NCBI GenBank assembly: GCA_023245385.1
Contig: JAHFKM010000008.1
Location: 1-19,391 of the forward strand
Direction of reading: 5' to 3'
DNA: 19,391 nt
Source of the DNA: an archaeon
GTDB taxonomy: Archaea > Nanobdellota > Nanobdellia > SCGC-AAA011-G17 > GW2011-AR18
Shown: positions 1-8,349 of the stretch, one piece after another
How the letters are laid out: each line of letters opens with the position of its first letter
Numbering within the stretch: position 1 is the stretch's first letter
Position numbers and translations under genes: made by a program
The notes under the pieces: model-generated
Database searches by the model: none
What the model saw: only the letters and a program-made list of their open reading frames with translations
What the model was told of the DNA's origin: nothing

Positions 1-1
1 T

Positions 2-898
2 TTGATAGAACGGAGAAGGAATACCAATCCTTTATTGGAATGTTTTGTGTCTCCTGAAGAAGAAATAAACTTGGAGTGGAAAGAGGGTTTAAGGGGTAGT
101 GAAATGAAGGAAGTTCTTGCTAATGAGTTAGATCTCTATCAAAGAACGATGTTGGATTTGATTATTGAGGAAGAGCAAGATTATTGTCTGAATGAAGCGG
201 AGCTTAAAGGAAATATTTCTGCGGTGAGGACTAGATTAGATATTCTAGTGAGGAGGAGTTATGAAGGAGGATTGATGTTTCCCACAAAGCAAAGTATCTA
301 TGTTCATTTTGATGAAGAGGATATTAAGTTTGTGGATCATGGTCCTGTTACTTCGGAGCAGATTGAATTATTAAAAGAGGCTGATGAGAAAAAGATGAGG
401 ATTGCTCATGCTGCGAAGTATTCTGGAATGAGTCGTAAAAGTGCAAATAAGTATTGGCATTTGCTGGGTTTCGAAGCAGTGAATGGTAATCCTTCATTAA
501 AAGAAGCTAAGGTTGAATTGATTCTTCAAGGTCAACGATTAGGTTTGAGTAGGGGAGAAATAGCTGCTTATGTTGGTGTGCATCCCGCTACTGTGAGAAA
601 ATATTTAAAGATAGAAGCTTTAAAGAGTGCTCCGTTTAGTATCGAGAAGCGATTACTTGCTGCTGAAGCTTATTCTACTGGAAGAGATTTGGAAGGTATA
701 GCACGATTTGTAAGTGAAAGTACTGAAAAAATTCAAGAATTTTTAACAATTAAAAAATGGAGTTTAAATTTAACTGAGGAAGAACGAAAAAAAAGAGTTG
801 ATGGATATTTTCGTAGTTTAGATCGTACTAATTCTAAAATCCAAACAATTTATGATCTGAAAAAAAGACCAATCAAACCAGACTATTCAAAAAAATAA
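2..898 (+). CDS. Three-HTH putative DNA-binding protein, 5' end uncertain
   Basis: The frame is open from the window edge (TTG at 2), so the true start may lie upstream; an internal ATG at 104 is an alternative. I do not recognise the family. The C-terminal two thirds hold three helix-turn-helix-like segments: about residues 132-157 (AKYSGMSRKSANKYW), 172-203 (LGLSRGEIAAYVGVHPATV) and 216-252 (YSTGRDLEGIARFVSES). The middle one is a good match to resolvase/sigma-type HTHs. The N-terminal 110 residues are acidic and have no motif I can name. The C-terminus is lysine-rich. The tandem HTHs suggest a sequence-specific DNA-binding protein, either a regulator or a mobile-element accessory protein; that is inference. 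Downstream lies a hairpin-rich gene-poor stretch and an orphan ORF on the same strand. Confidence 0.7.
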   Translation: MIERRRNTNPLLECFVSPEEEINLEWKEGLRGSEMKEVLANELDLYQRTMLDLIIEEEQDYCLNEAELKGNISAVRTRLDILVRRSYEGGLMFPTKQSIYVHFDEEDIKFVDHGPVTSEQIELLKEADEKKMRIAHAAKYSGMSRKSANKYWHLLGFEAVNGNPSLKEAKVELILQGQRLGLSRGEIAAYVGVHPATVRKYLKIEALKSAPFSIEKRLLAAEAYSTGRDLEGIARFVSESTEKIQEFLTIKKWSLNLTEEERKKRVDGYFRSLDRTNSKIQTIYDLKKRPIKPDYSKK

Positions 899-927
899 TT
901 TCACCACTTGCAGCATAGGAATTGCAG

Positions 928-1180
928 ATGTAAAAGACAATATTCGAGTTTTACATTTAAGGGGAATAGTTTTTATCAGTATCTCCTAAGTGATTTTTAC
1001 TACTTTAGAATTTAGAGAAAAATCCATGCATGATTTACAATAATCTAGCGAGAGCTAGATTAAAAACATGAAAAAATAAACAGACGTTCTCATTAAAACC
1101 TAAAATCTCCCGAGAATAAAACAACAACCATTCACAAGATTAAGCCTGTGGGCTTAATCCCCCAATCTCAATTCGGAGAT
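928..1180 (+). other. Gene-poor stretch rich in hairpins; candidate structured RNA or leader
   Basis: This 298-base gap (899-1196) has no convincing ORF on either strand but has several clean stem-loops. They are an 8-bp stem 928-935/949-956; a 9-bp stem 1041-1049/1054-1062 closed by a GAGA (GNRA) tetraloop; a 5-bp stem 1087-1091/1112-1116; a perfect 9-bp stem 1138-1146/1151-1159 with a TGTG loop; and a 5-bp stem 1165-1169/176-1180. It sits between the HTH gene and the 82-aa ORF on the plus strand, so it could be a free RNA or the 5' leader of that ORF. I do not recognise an RNase P, SRP or riboswitch family in it. The plus orientation is inferred from the flanking genes. Confidence 0.4.
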
Positions 1181-1196
1181 ACTGTGTAGTCAGACA

Positions 1197-1445
1197 ATGA
1201 TAAGACTAGAACATACTGTCCTTCCTTGTTACTCGGAAAAGTTAGAAAGAATTTCTCACTACACGCAGGAGATGATTACTGCTAAACGTTTTCGTAGGAG
1301 TACTACTTGGACGGATTTGAAAAATATTTTGTTGTATCATCCTAATGCTTTGGGAGAGTATTTCTTTTATGCGTTCAAGGAGATTTTTTCTTTTTTCAAC
1401 GCAGCGGAGGAGTTCGTTAAGGTGCATGAAGAAAAGTTCTTCTAG
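1197..1445 (+). CDS. Hypothetical 82-aa protein
   Basis: The ORF runs ATG to TAG with codon use like its neighbours, and it is read in the same direction as the genes on both sides. The product is mixed alpha-helical, with aromatic residues clustered near the end (GEYFFYAFKEIFSFFNAAEE) and a basic middle part (AKRFRRSTTWTD). There is no signal peptide, metal-binding motif or family I recognise. No Shine-Dalgarno sequence and no TATA box at leaderless distance is visible, unlike most genes in this window. If it is expressed, it is probably read from a transcript starting further upstream through the hairpin-rich stretch. A 61-aa ORF on the opposite strand is taken as its shadow. Confidence 0.5.
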   Translation: MIRLEHTVLPCYSEKLERISHYTQEMITAKRFRRSTTWTDLKNILLYHPNALGEYFFYAFKEIFSFFNAAEEFVKVHEEKFF

Positions 1446-1524
1446 AGTGTTTAAGAGTATTTTGCTCTTGGAAAATAGAGTTCGGAGAAAAGTTTTATAT
1501 TAGTGTGTTGCTTGGGGGAAAGGG

Positions 1525-2259
1525 ATGAAAGATCATTTGGAAGAAGTTTTAGGGAGGGAGTTTAAAGATCCGAAGAAGAATGTAGGTAAGATCGTAGTAT
1601 TGTTAACAAGAGAGATGGAGCGCTATCCTACTCCGTCTGTGACGATGATTTCTTGGCAGAAAGATCCCTATAAGGTGTTAATTAGTTGTCTCTTAAGTTT
1701 AAGGACGAGAGATTCTACAACGATTGAGGCTTCGAAAAGATTGTTTACAGTTGCAGATACTCCGGAGAAAATGTTAAGATTAGATGTAGAAAGTTTAGAA
1801 AAGTTGATTTATCCAGTTGGTTTTTACAAAGTCAAAGCGAAAAGGATTCAGGAGATTAATAAGATTTTATTAGAGGAATATAAGGGTAAAGTTCCGAGTA
1901 CGATGAATGAGTTGTTAAGGTTGAAAGGTGTTGGGAGAAAGACAGCGGGAATTACCTTGGTATATGGGTATAATCAGAAAGAGGTTGCGATTCCAGCAGA
2001 TATTCATGTGCATAGGACTGCGAATAGAATTGGCTTTGTTAAAACGAAAAATCCTGAGGATACTGAGCAGGAGTTGATGAAGCTTGTTCCGAAAGAGTTG
2101 TGGGGAGATTATAATAATACTTTTGTGGGTTTCGGCCAAAACATTTGTCAGCCTATTACGCCGAAGTGTGGGAAGTGTTTAATAACTGTGTATTGTATTT
2201 TTTTTAACAAGAGTGTAAAACCTTTATTGAAAGAAAAAGCAGTGAAGTTTGGTTTCTAA
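1525..2259 (+). CDS. nth: Endonuclease III (DNA glycosylase/AP lyase, HhH-GPD, 4Fe-4S)
   Basis: This base-excision-repair enzyme removes oxidised pyrimidines and cleaves the abasic site. The helix-hairpin-helix LKGVGRKTAG (about 133-142) contains the catalytic lysine K139. The catalytic aspartate is D159 in PADIHVHRTANR. The cluster ligands C208, C215, C218 and C224 keep the exact C-x6-C-x2-C-x5-C spacing of the family. The length (244 aa) is a little above E. coli Nth (211 aa) because of an N-terminal extension of roughly 30 residues. A TATA-like TTTTATATTA at 1493-1502 lies about 28 nt before the ATG, which suggests a leaderless or near-leaderless transcript. It converges with the surface-protein gene, leaving only 34 nt between stop codons. 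Confidence 0.95.
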   Translation: MKDHLEEVLGREFKDPKKNVGKIVVLLTREMERYPTPSVTMISWQKDPYKVLISCLLSLRTRDSTTIEASKRLFTVADTPEKMLRLDVESLEKLIYPVGFYKVKAKRIQEINKILLEEYKGKVPSTMNELLRLKGVGRKTAGITLVYGYNQKEVAIPADIHVHRTANRIGFVKTKNPEDTEQELMKLVPKELWGDYNNTFVGFGQNICQPITPKCGKCLITVYCIFFNKSVKPLLKEKAVKFGF

Positions 2260-2293
2260 GGGTTTATTAAAAAAAGGAAAAGAAAGAAAAAGA

Positions 2294-4072
2294 TTATCTT
2301 TTCTTTTTCATGACAAAGTAAAGTACAACTCCAGCAACAACAATCAAGAGGAGTCCTATAATGAGTCCTGTTCTTGATGTGCTTGGTGTGTTGTATCCTG
2401 CTGCGCTACTTTGTTCTCCGGATGTGCTTGGTGTTGAGCTTGTTTCAGGGCTGGGTGTAATTTCACCAGCTGTTCCTCGTACTGCGATAGCGAAGGTACT
2501 AAATCCTGGGACATTACTCAGGAAGTTAAGCATTCCGTTGTCTTTGTTTACAAGTTGTGCAGGGTATTCTTTCCATGCTCCATTTTCTAGTCTTAGGAGT
2601 ACAACATTTTCTGGTGCTTGGTTGTTTTGGGTGAGCCATCGTTCACTAACAGAGAAGGTGATCTTGGCTGTTTGTACCATAGTGTCATCAAAGTTAGTTG
2701 TTTGTACTTCAAAGTATTTGTAAACAGATTGTTCTGGTTTGCTTGTAATTTGATCTTCTGACTTCGAGGAAACCTTTACCTTTGCGTCTGAGAGTCCTGT
2801 ATTTGAGGTGAAGCTGAGTTCTTGAACACCAGCTGCTGCATTAGAAACGTCAACGTTAGTTTCTGTTCCTGCTGCTACTGATCCTAGGCTTACTGAAGAA
2901 GATCCTCCACCACTGCCTCCACTACTTCCACCTCCACTACTTACTCCTGTTCCAGTAACTGTAAGAGTATAGGTCTTAGAGTTTGTTTGAAGGACTGTAT
3001 CTTTTGCTGTGCAAGTGAATGTATGGTCTCCAGCTGATGTTGGAGTGTAGCTTGCTGAACAGCTTGTTGAACTCGAGCTGCAGATTGTTGTTGATCCTTC
3101 TTTAAGAATAGTTGAGGAAGGATGGAGTTCAGATACAGAGCAAGCGAGTGTTGTTGCAGTATTGGCTTGTATTTCGTTTCCTGCTGATGAGGTAATAGAA
3201 GGGATTGTTGGTGGTGTTCCATCTATAGTAAGTGTTCTTGTCAAGCTTGTGTTTTGTCTTCCATATTGATCAACAACGGTAACATTATATGTCCAGACTT
3301 GATCGTTCGCTTGTACTCCTACGAGTGAGAAATTGTAGGTGATATTTCTTGGAACTAAGGTTGTTTCTGTAACACCAGTACCACTTTGATTAATAAAATA
3401 GTTGATGAATGTTGTTGTGTTTACTGTCGTTGAATTAGCGAAGATAAACGTAACATTTACTGGGGTTGTCTCGTTAATTGTTACATTAACAAAGATTCTG
3501 TCATTAGCAATCTGAATAGTGTTGTTTGCTGCGGTTCCATTTGCGAATGTGATCGCAGGAGCGAAGTTATCTATTGTAATATTTGTAATGGAAGTGTTTA
3601 TTACTGTCGCCGCGCTTCCATCAAGAGGTGTACCTGTAAAGTTAGTAACGTTGATAGTAACATTGTATCTTCCATCTGGGAGGGGAACAGTATTAACTCT
3701 AACAGTTAAGTTTCTTGAAATATAGATAAGACCATTTCTAGCATATTCAGTAACGTTGTCAGAACTATTGACAAGGAAGATTCTTCCTGTTTCTATTTGA
3801 GTGAACCAGATTGTGACATTAGTTATGTTTGCAGTCATATTTTGAGGAATAGCACCGCGAAATGTTAAGTTTAAGAAAAAGGTTCCGTTGTAATAACTAT
3901 TATTTAATGTTTGACTTGCGAGGTCACCTGTAAAGTTGTAAGCTGTTGTTGTTCCGTTAACAAAGATATCTTGTAAGCTGTCTCCAAAGACAAAAGTAAA
4001 AAGTAAGAATAAAGATAGAATTAAGCTTATGGTAAAAAATGTTTTATTGTTATTGTTCGTCAAGTACGTCAC
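2294..4072 (-). CDS. Large surface glycoprotein with PGF-pre-PGF-type domain
   Basis: This is a predicted exported, membrane-anchored protein of 592 aa. It has an N-terminal signal segment (FFTISLILSLFLLFTFVFG), then about 270 residues packed with N-x-S/T sequons and beta-rich Ig-like repeats. A cysteine-bearing Ig-like section and a Gly/Ser linker (GGGSSGGSGGGSSS) follow. Next comes a region resembling the archaeal PGF-pre-PGF domain, ending NVPGFSTFAIAVRG, then a Thr/Ser/Pro stalk, one C-terminal transmembrane helix (about 568-588) and a KKKR tail. The sequons imply heavy N-glycosylation and a cell-envelope or adhesin-like role. The frame starts at GTG 4072, but a TTG at 4063 preceded by GGTGA with 5-nt spacing is a serious alternative. 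A TATA (minus-strand GATTTATATATG, 4115-4126) gives a leader of about 25 nt. Confidence 0.85.
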   Translation of the reverse strand: MTYLTNNNNKTFFTISLILSLFLLFTFVFGDSLQDIFVNGTTTAYNFTGDLASQTLNNSYYNGTFFLNLTFRGAIPQNMTANITNVTIWFTQIETGRIFLVNSSDNVTEYARNGLIYISRNLTVRVNTVPLPDGRYNVTINVTNFTGTPLDGSAATVINTSITNITIDNFAPAITFANGTAANNTIQIANDRIFVNVTINETTPVNVTFIFANSTTVNTTTFINYFINQSGTGVTETTLVPRNITYNFSLVGVQANDQVWTYNVTVVDQYGRQNTSLTRTLTIDGTPPTIPSITSSAGNEIQANTATTLACSVSELHPSSTILKEGSTTICSSSSTSCSASYTPTSAGDHTFTCTAKDTVLQTNSKTYTLTVTGTGVSSGGGSSGGSGGGSSSVSLGSVAAGTETNVDVSNAAAGVQELSFTSNTGLSDAKVKVSSKSEDQITSKPEQSVYKYFEVQTTNFDDTMVQTAKITFSVSERWLTQNNQAPENVVLLRLENGAWKEYPAQLVNKDNGMLNFLSNVPGFSTFAIAVRGTAGEITPSPETSSTPSTSGEQSSAAGYNTPSTSRTGLIIGLLLIVVAGVVLYFVMKKKR

Positions 4073-4225
4073 CCTTTTTTTGTTTTTATCTTAGTTTTAT
4101 TTCAGGCAGAAGGTCATATATAAATCTTTCTGAATTTTTTTTTAATGGGTAGTATCCTGATATTTTTAGTTTTTTTAAGTGAATTATTTTTGCTCTGAAA
4201 ATAAGGTTGGTAGGGTTTCAGAATT

Positions 4226-6835
4226 TTATTTTTTCTTGAGTGATATCTTTGCGAGAACCATTGTGTGCATGCGTTGTAAGAATTCTTGTCGTTCTTCTAT
4301 TTTTAAAATGTCAGAGTATCCTTGAAGAATTAAGTTAAATGCGAAGGGGCTTGGAATGTTTGTCCAGATTTCTTGAAGAGTTATCTTCTTGTCTTCTATT
4401 CCTTTGAGAACAATTTCAGCGTTTTTCACGTCCATTAAATCTTCTAAAACTTCTCTTCGGGCTTCTTTTAAGATACAAAAGTTTTCTGAAATTTTTTTAA
4501 CAGCGTTAAGGAGGAGCATAGAGCTTACTTGTTGTCTTCCTACACGTTTGGTTTGTCCTTTGTAGGTGCGGAGGATCATCATTGCTCGTGTTGCGCAGTG
4601 TCTGAATCTTCTTTTAAGAACTTCTGATTTGTCGATGGCGATTTCCATAATTTTACGTAAGTCTTTTGCTTTGATGAGTTTAAATGCGTGTGAAGGATTA
4701 ATCATTTTTTCTGAGCTGATATAAAATCCATTGTCTGAGATGCCTAATTCTACGTCGCGGTGTTGGGTTTTAGAAATAGCGAAAGCTACTGCTCGTGAAA
4801 GCACGTCATTAACTCTTCTTCCAAAGAGAGTGTGAAAGATGATATATCTTTTTTCTTCTTCATCAGTATAGTGTTCAATAAGTATTTTGTTGAGGTGAGG
4901 AAGGAAGGTGTAGTCGTGTTGTTCTTTGAAATAAGAGTAGATTGCTTCTGCTGCGTTCTCATCAATATAGAGGAACTCGTTGAAAAAGGTTAAGATTTGT
5001 TCTTTGCTTTGGTGAGCTTTGAAGCGTTCTTCAGAAAGTTTGCGTAGGCGTTGAATTTCGAGAGCGAGATCGAAGCTGAGTGGGAGCATTTCTGAGAACC
5101 AGGAGGGAATGGTAGGTTTTTTTCCTGGGGCGGTGATTACTTGCGCTACCATGCCTCTGGAGAAGAGGAATTGGTAAGTGTTTCCACCAAGAACAAAGAT
5201 ATCTCCTCTTTTTAATTTTTCAAGGAATCCTTCGTCGATATGTCCAAGTGATTGGTCTTTGATTTTGACAGTGATATAACTTTCGTCTGGGATAGTGCCG
5301 ATGTTGGTCATGTAGATGACGCGTCCGAGTTTTCCCTTTTTTCCGATTTTTCCTTGGTCTCTCCAGATTTTTGCGTAGATATAGCGGTCTTCAAGTGAAG
5401 CGTATTCTCCGGAGAGGTAGCTTAAAAGGTCGTTAAAATCTTCTTTGGAAAGTGTGGTGTAGCAGTAAGAATTTGTAATGAGTTTATAAAGTTCTTCTTC
5501 ATCCCATACTTGTTCGAGGGACATTCCATAAATATGTTGTGCGAGAACGTCTAAACAGTTTTTAGGGATATAAATAGTATCGATTTTTTTTTCTTTCGCG
5601 TGTTTAAGGAGGACTGCGCATTCAACAAGGTCATCGCGGTCAAGAACGATGATTTTTGCTTTTATAATACCCTCAAGTTGGTGAGATGCGCGTCCAGAAC
5701 GTTGTAAAAATCTTGCAACGGATTTTGGAGATCCTAGACAGATAACAAGATCGATAGAGCCGATGTCAATCCCTAATTCTAAGCTTGAAGAACAGACAAC
5801 TGCCTTAAGTTTTCCTTCTCGTAGTGATTGTTCAACGTGAAAGCGGTGTTCTTTAGAAAGAGAAGAGTGATGAGCGCCAATTAAACTTCTCATTGCATCT
5901 GGTTCGTCTTTTAAGAGTTCTGTGTATTTTTTTGGGAATTTTGTTTTGAGGTGGTGGACAACGCGTTCTGTTGCGCTTCTTGTATTTGTAAAAATTAAAG
6001 TAGTTTTGTGTTCGTGGATAAGTTTGTCGATGAGTTTGTAGGTTTCGTTGCTTAGTTGTATATAAGATGAATTAATAAGATCAGGAAGTGGACTGAGAAC
6101 TTGAAGGTCTGAATTTTTAAGGAAACGAATGTCAACGATTTTGCAGCTTCTATTTTTGCCAACGAGAAAGTAAGCGATTTCTTCAAGTGGATTGACTGTT
6201 GCGGATAATCCGATGCGGCACATGCCTGGACTAAGATGATGAAGGCGTTCTAAAGAAAGTGATAAATGAACTCCTCGTTTATTTTCAGCAAGAGCGTGAA
6301 TTTCGTCAATGATAGTCCAGTCTACGTTTTTTAAATAATTATAGAATTTAATTGAAGAAAGAAGGATTGCTAAACTTTCGGGGGTGGTGACAATGATATG
6401 TGGTGGGTGTTTGAGCATTGCTGCTTTTTCTTTTGGTGTTGTGTCTCCTGTTCTGACTGCAACGCGTATTCCAAGTTCTTTTCCGGCGATTTTTTCAATT
6501 TCTTTTAAAGGGGTAAGCAGGTTCAAAGCGATGTCATTGTTGAGTGCTTTCAAAGGGGAGATGTATACAGCATAGATTTTGTTTTCTAGGATTCCTTTTT
6601 CTGCTGAGTCAACAAGCTCATTTAGGATAGATAAAAAAGCAGTGAGTGTTTTCGTTGCGCCAGTGGGGGCTGAGATTAAAATGTTTTGTCGTGCGTGTAC
6701 TTCTGTTACGCCATAGAGTTGGGGTAAAGAAAATTCTTTGAATTTGTTAAAGAACCATTGTTTTATAAAGGGGTGTAAGAGTTTTTTGAGTTCTTGAGGA
6801 TTATCTGGTTCTTTCTTGAAGGTGATGACATTCAT
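4226..6835 (-). CDS. Lhr-core-type superfamily 2 ATP-dependent helicase
   Basis: This is a large Lhr-family helicase, a nucleic-acid translocase linked to DNA repair and recombination in archaea. I chose the start at M15 of the longest frame (ATG 6835). A TATA box (minus-strand CTTATAAGC, 6857-6865) lies 26 nt upstream, which fits a leaderless mRNA, and the longer frame starts upstream of that TATA. From this start the protein has 869 aa, normal for Lhr-core. Motifs: Walker A SAPTGATKT (K62), Walker B DEIH (177-180), motif III SAT (211-213), motif V ELGIDIGSIDLVI and motif VI QRSGRA (378-383), then the conserved Lhr C-terminal half (DVELGISDNGFYIS). The Walker A loop reads GATKT where the family usually has GSGKT; the invariant K and T are kept. 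A leucine-rich C-terminus follows. Confidence 0.93.
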   Translation of the reverse strand: MNVITFKKEPDNPQELKKLLHPFIKQWFFNKFKEFSLPQLYGVTEVHARQNILISAPTGATKTLTAFLSILNELVDSAEKGILENKIYAVYISPLKALNNDIALNLLTPLKEIEKIAGKELGIRVAVRTGDTTPKEKAAMLKHPPHIIVTTPESLAILLSSIKFYNYLKNVDWTIIDEIHALAENKRGVHLSLSLERLHHLSPGMCRIGLSATVNPLEEIAYFLVGKNRSCKIVDIRFLKNSDLQVLSPLPDLINSSYIQLSNETYKLIDKLIHEHKTTLIFTNTRSATERVVHHLKTKFPKKYTELLKDEPDAMRSLIGAHHSSLSKEHRFHVEQSLREGKLKAVVCSSSLELGIDIGSIDLVICLGSPKSVARFLQRSGRASHQLEGIIKAKIIVLDRDDLVECAVLLKHAKEKKIDTIYIPKNCLDVLAQHIYGMSLEQVWDEEELYKLITNSYCYTTLSKEDFNDLLSYLSGEYASLEDRYIYAKIWRDQGKIGKKGKLGRVIYMTNIGTIPDESYITVKIKDQSLGHIDEGFLEKLKRGDIFVLGGNTYQFLFSRGMVAQVITAPGKKPTIPSWFSEMLPLSFDLALEIQRLRKLSEERFKAHQSKEQILTFFNEFLYIDENAAEAIYSYFKEQHDYTFLPHLNKILIEHYTDEEEKRYIIFHTLFGRRVNDVLSRAVAFAISKTQHRDVELGISDNGFYISSEKMINPSHAFKLIKAKDLRKIMEIAIDKSEVLKRRFRHCATRAMMILRTYKGQTKRVGRQQVSSMLLLNAVKKISENFCILKEARREVLEDLMDVKNAEIVLKGIEDKKITLQEIWTNIPSPFAFNLILQGYSDILKIEERQEFLQRMHTMVLAKISLKKK

Positions 6836-6856
6836 AGGGGAAAGAAAGTGGTGAAA

Positions 6857-6865
6857 GCTTATAAG
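6857..6865 (-). promoter_or_regulatory. TATA box of the Lhr helicase gene
   Basis: Minus-strand CTTATAAGC is centred 26 nt before ATG 6835. That distance decides the start codon in favour of the shorter, leaderless reading. Confidence 0.6.
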
Positions 6866-6916
6866 TCTTGTCCGCACATGTCACTTATGTCGTTTGTGTC
6901 GTGAGTAAATAATAAT

Positions 6917-8101
6917 TTATTTTGTGGAAATAATTTCTAGAACATCTCTGTGTTTCAAAATGTGTTCTTTTCCGACAGTAAGTCTTTTTTTAACATCGAC
7001 TGCGCGTACAAATCCTTTTCCTAAGTCTGTATGGATTTTGAAAGCAAAGTCTAATGCTGTTGTTCCTTCTTTCATTAAAAAACAATCTGGTAATGTGCGA
7101 CCTTGCGAGTCTATTAGGTTGTTTATTCCTCCTGGGAAGATTGCGATGTATTTTAAAAAGTCAAACACTGCTGAATTCAAAACGTTTTGTATTCCTGTGT
7201 GATGGTATTTTTCTAAGATTTCTTTTTGGATGTAAGTAAGTATTTTGCTTTCTTTCTCAGTTAAAGTTTTTTTAATAATAAAAGTTTCTTCTCCTGGAAC
7301 ATAGTTTAGGATTTCATCTTTTGTTTTTTGTCTGAGTTCTAGTTCTGCCATTGCGGAACATGCTATAATCATATAATGAGGGTAAGCTTCTTTTAATCTT
7401 GTTAGATTTTTTTCTGATCCTGGAACGTCTATTTTGTTTGCTGCGATTAAGATAGGTTTTGTTTTTTCTCTAATTTTTTTTGCAAAGTTTTTTATTTGTT
7501 CTTCAGTCCAGCTTGTGATATCTTCTGGGAAGAGTTTGAGTGTTTCTTCTGCGATGTCTTCAGTAACGTTAACTCCGGATAATTGTTTTGCTACTGCTTT
7601 AAACAGTTCTGCTCCTTCTTGTTTGGCAGCTCGAGCGAATTTATCCCAGCCCTTTTTTAGTAGCATATAAAACCAAATATTTATTTCTTGTTCTAAGAAC
7701 TGAACGTCTTTCAAAGGATCATAACTTAATGCAGGTACTGCTTCTCCTTTTTCGTTTACAGAGCCGGAGATATCGATGACATGAATCAAGACATCAGCTT
7801 GTCGTAAGTCATCTAAAAATTGATTTCCCAATCCTGCGCCAGTATAACTTCCTTCAATCAAGCCTGCTACATCAAGTAGTTCTATAGGTACAAAGCGATT
7901 GTGATTAATGCAAAATCCCATTCTAGGGGTGCATTGTTTATTAAAGTCTTTATCAACGCATTCGATTTTTACATAGCCTATAGCGCGATTAGGTTTTATT
8001 GTTGTGAAGGGGTAGTTTGCTATTTCTGCTTCTGCGAGTGTTGCTGCTTTGAAGAAGGTTGATTTTCCTGTTGAGGGTTTTCCTACGATTCCGACGAGCA
8101 T
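6917..8101 (-). CDS. YchF/Obg-family translation-associated GTPase with TGS domain
   Basis: This is a P-loop GTPase of the Obg/YchF group, ribosome-associated in the family. G1 is GKPSTGKST (7-15), the switch I threonines follow YPFTT (30-34), G3 is DVAG (77-80), G4 is NKID (222-225) and G5 is CSA (248-250). NKID predicts guanine specificity, unlike bacterial YchF, where the G4 motif is altered and ATP is preferred. An insert with three cysteines (C48, C57, C64) sits between switch I and G3, as in archaeal members. The C-terminal 80 residues form a TGS domain (FLMKEGTTALDFAFKIHTDL). The length (394 aa) is typical. A TATA (minus-strand CTTTTAAAAT, 8122-8131) is about 26 nt upstream, so it is probably leaderless. 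It follows the Lhr gene's strand but has its own promoter. Confidence 0.92.
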   Translation of the reverse strand: MLVGIVGKPSTGKSTFFKAATLAEAEIANYPFTTIKPNRAIGYVKIECVDKDFNKQCTPRMGFCINHNRFVPIELLDVAGLIEGSYTGAGLGNQFLDDLRQADVLIHVIDISGSVNEKGEAVPALSYDPLKDVQFLEQEINIWFYMLLKKGWDKFARAAKQEGAELFKAVAKQLSGVNVTEDIAEETLKLFPEDITSWTEEQIKNFAKKIREKTKPILIAANKIDVPGSEKNLTRLKEAYPHYMIIACSAMAELELRQKTKDEILNYVPGEETFIIKKTLTEKESKILTYIQKEILEKYHHTGIQNVLNSAVFDFLKYIAIFPGGINNLIDSQGRTLPDCFLMKEGTTALDFAFKIHTDLGKGFVRAVDVKKRLTVGKEHILKHRDVLEIISTK

Positions 8102-8171
8102 GGGATAAAAAAAAGGATTGATTTTAAAAGACTTCTGTTTTTGAAAAAGAGCTTATTTCATCTTTCTTCAA

Positions 8172-8228
8172 CATTTAGTCACCCCTAAAAGATTTGGGAT
8201 AAGACCCTAATTTAAAGGGGGACAAATG
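8172..8228. repeat. Long imperfect hairpin in a divergent intergenic region
   Basis: CATTT-A-GTC-A-CCCCT (8172-8186) pairs with AGGGGGACAAATG (8216-8228) as a 13-bp stem with two bulged adenines. Inside it, AGATTTGGG (8190-8198) pairs with CCCTAATTT (8205-8213) with one T-T mismatch and a hexaloop ATAAGA. It lies between the divergent promoters of the GTPase gene and the small zinc-protein gene and overlaps neither TATA box. It could be a small RNA, a regulator site or a remnant of a mobile element end. Confidence 0.55.
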
Positions 8229-8262
8229 TCACTATCCTACACAGAGCCTTATGAATGCATAG

Positions 8263-8273
8263 CTTTATAAAAA
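8263..8273 (+). promoter_or_regulatory. TATA box of the 52-aa zinc-protein gene
   Basis: CTTTATAAAAA predicts a transcription start near 8297, giving a leader of about 50 nt. That leader holds a small hairpin, ATGCA (8297-8301) with TGCAT (8320-8324), just before the Shine-Dalgarno AAGGAG at 8333-8338. Confidence 0.55.
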
Positions 8274-8349
8274 CCTGTAAATCCTAGGAGTGTAGTATGC
8301 AGCGCTTGTAATTAGGTGGTGCATTATTAACCAAAGGAGAAGAGTGCAG

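Noticed and set aside
899..1196. RNase P RNA, SRP RNA or group I/II intron
   Set aside because: The universally conserved core segments of those RNAs could not be found; only independent hairpins are visible.
2941..3222. 93-aa Gln-rich minus-strand ORF inside the surface-protein gene
   Set aside because: It is an alternate-frame reading of the repetitive Ser/Thr-rich coding sequence.
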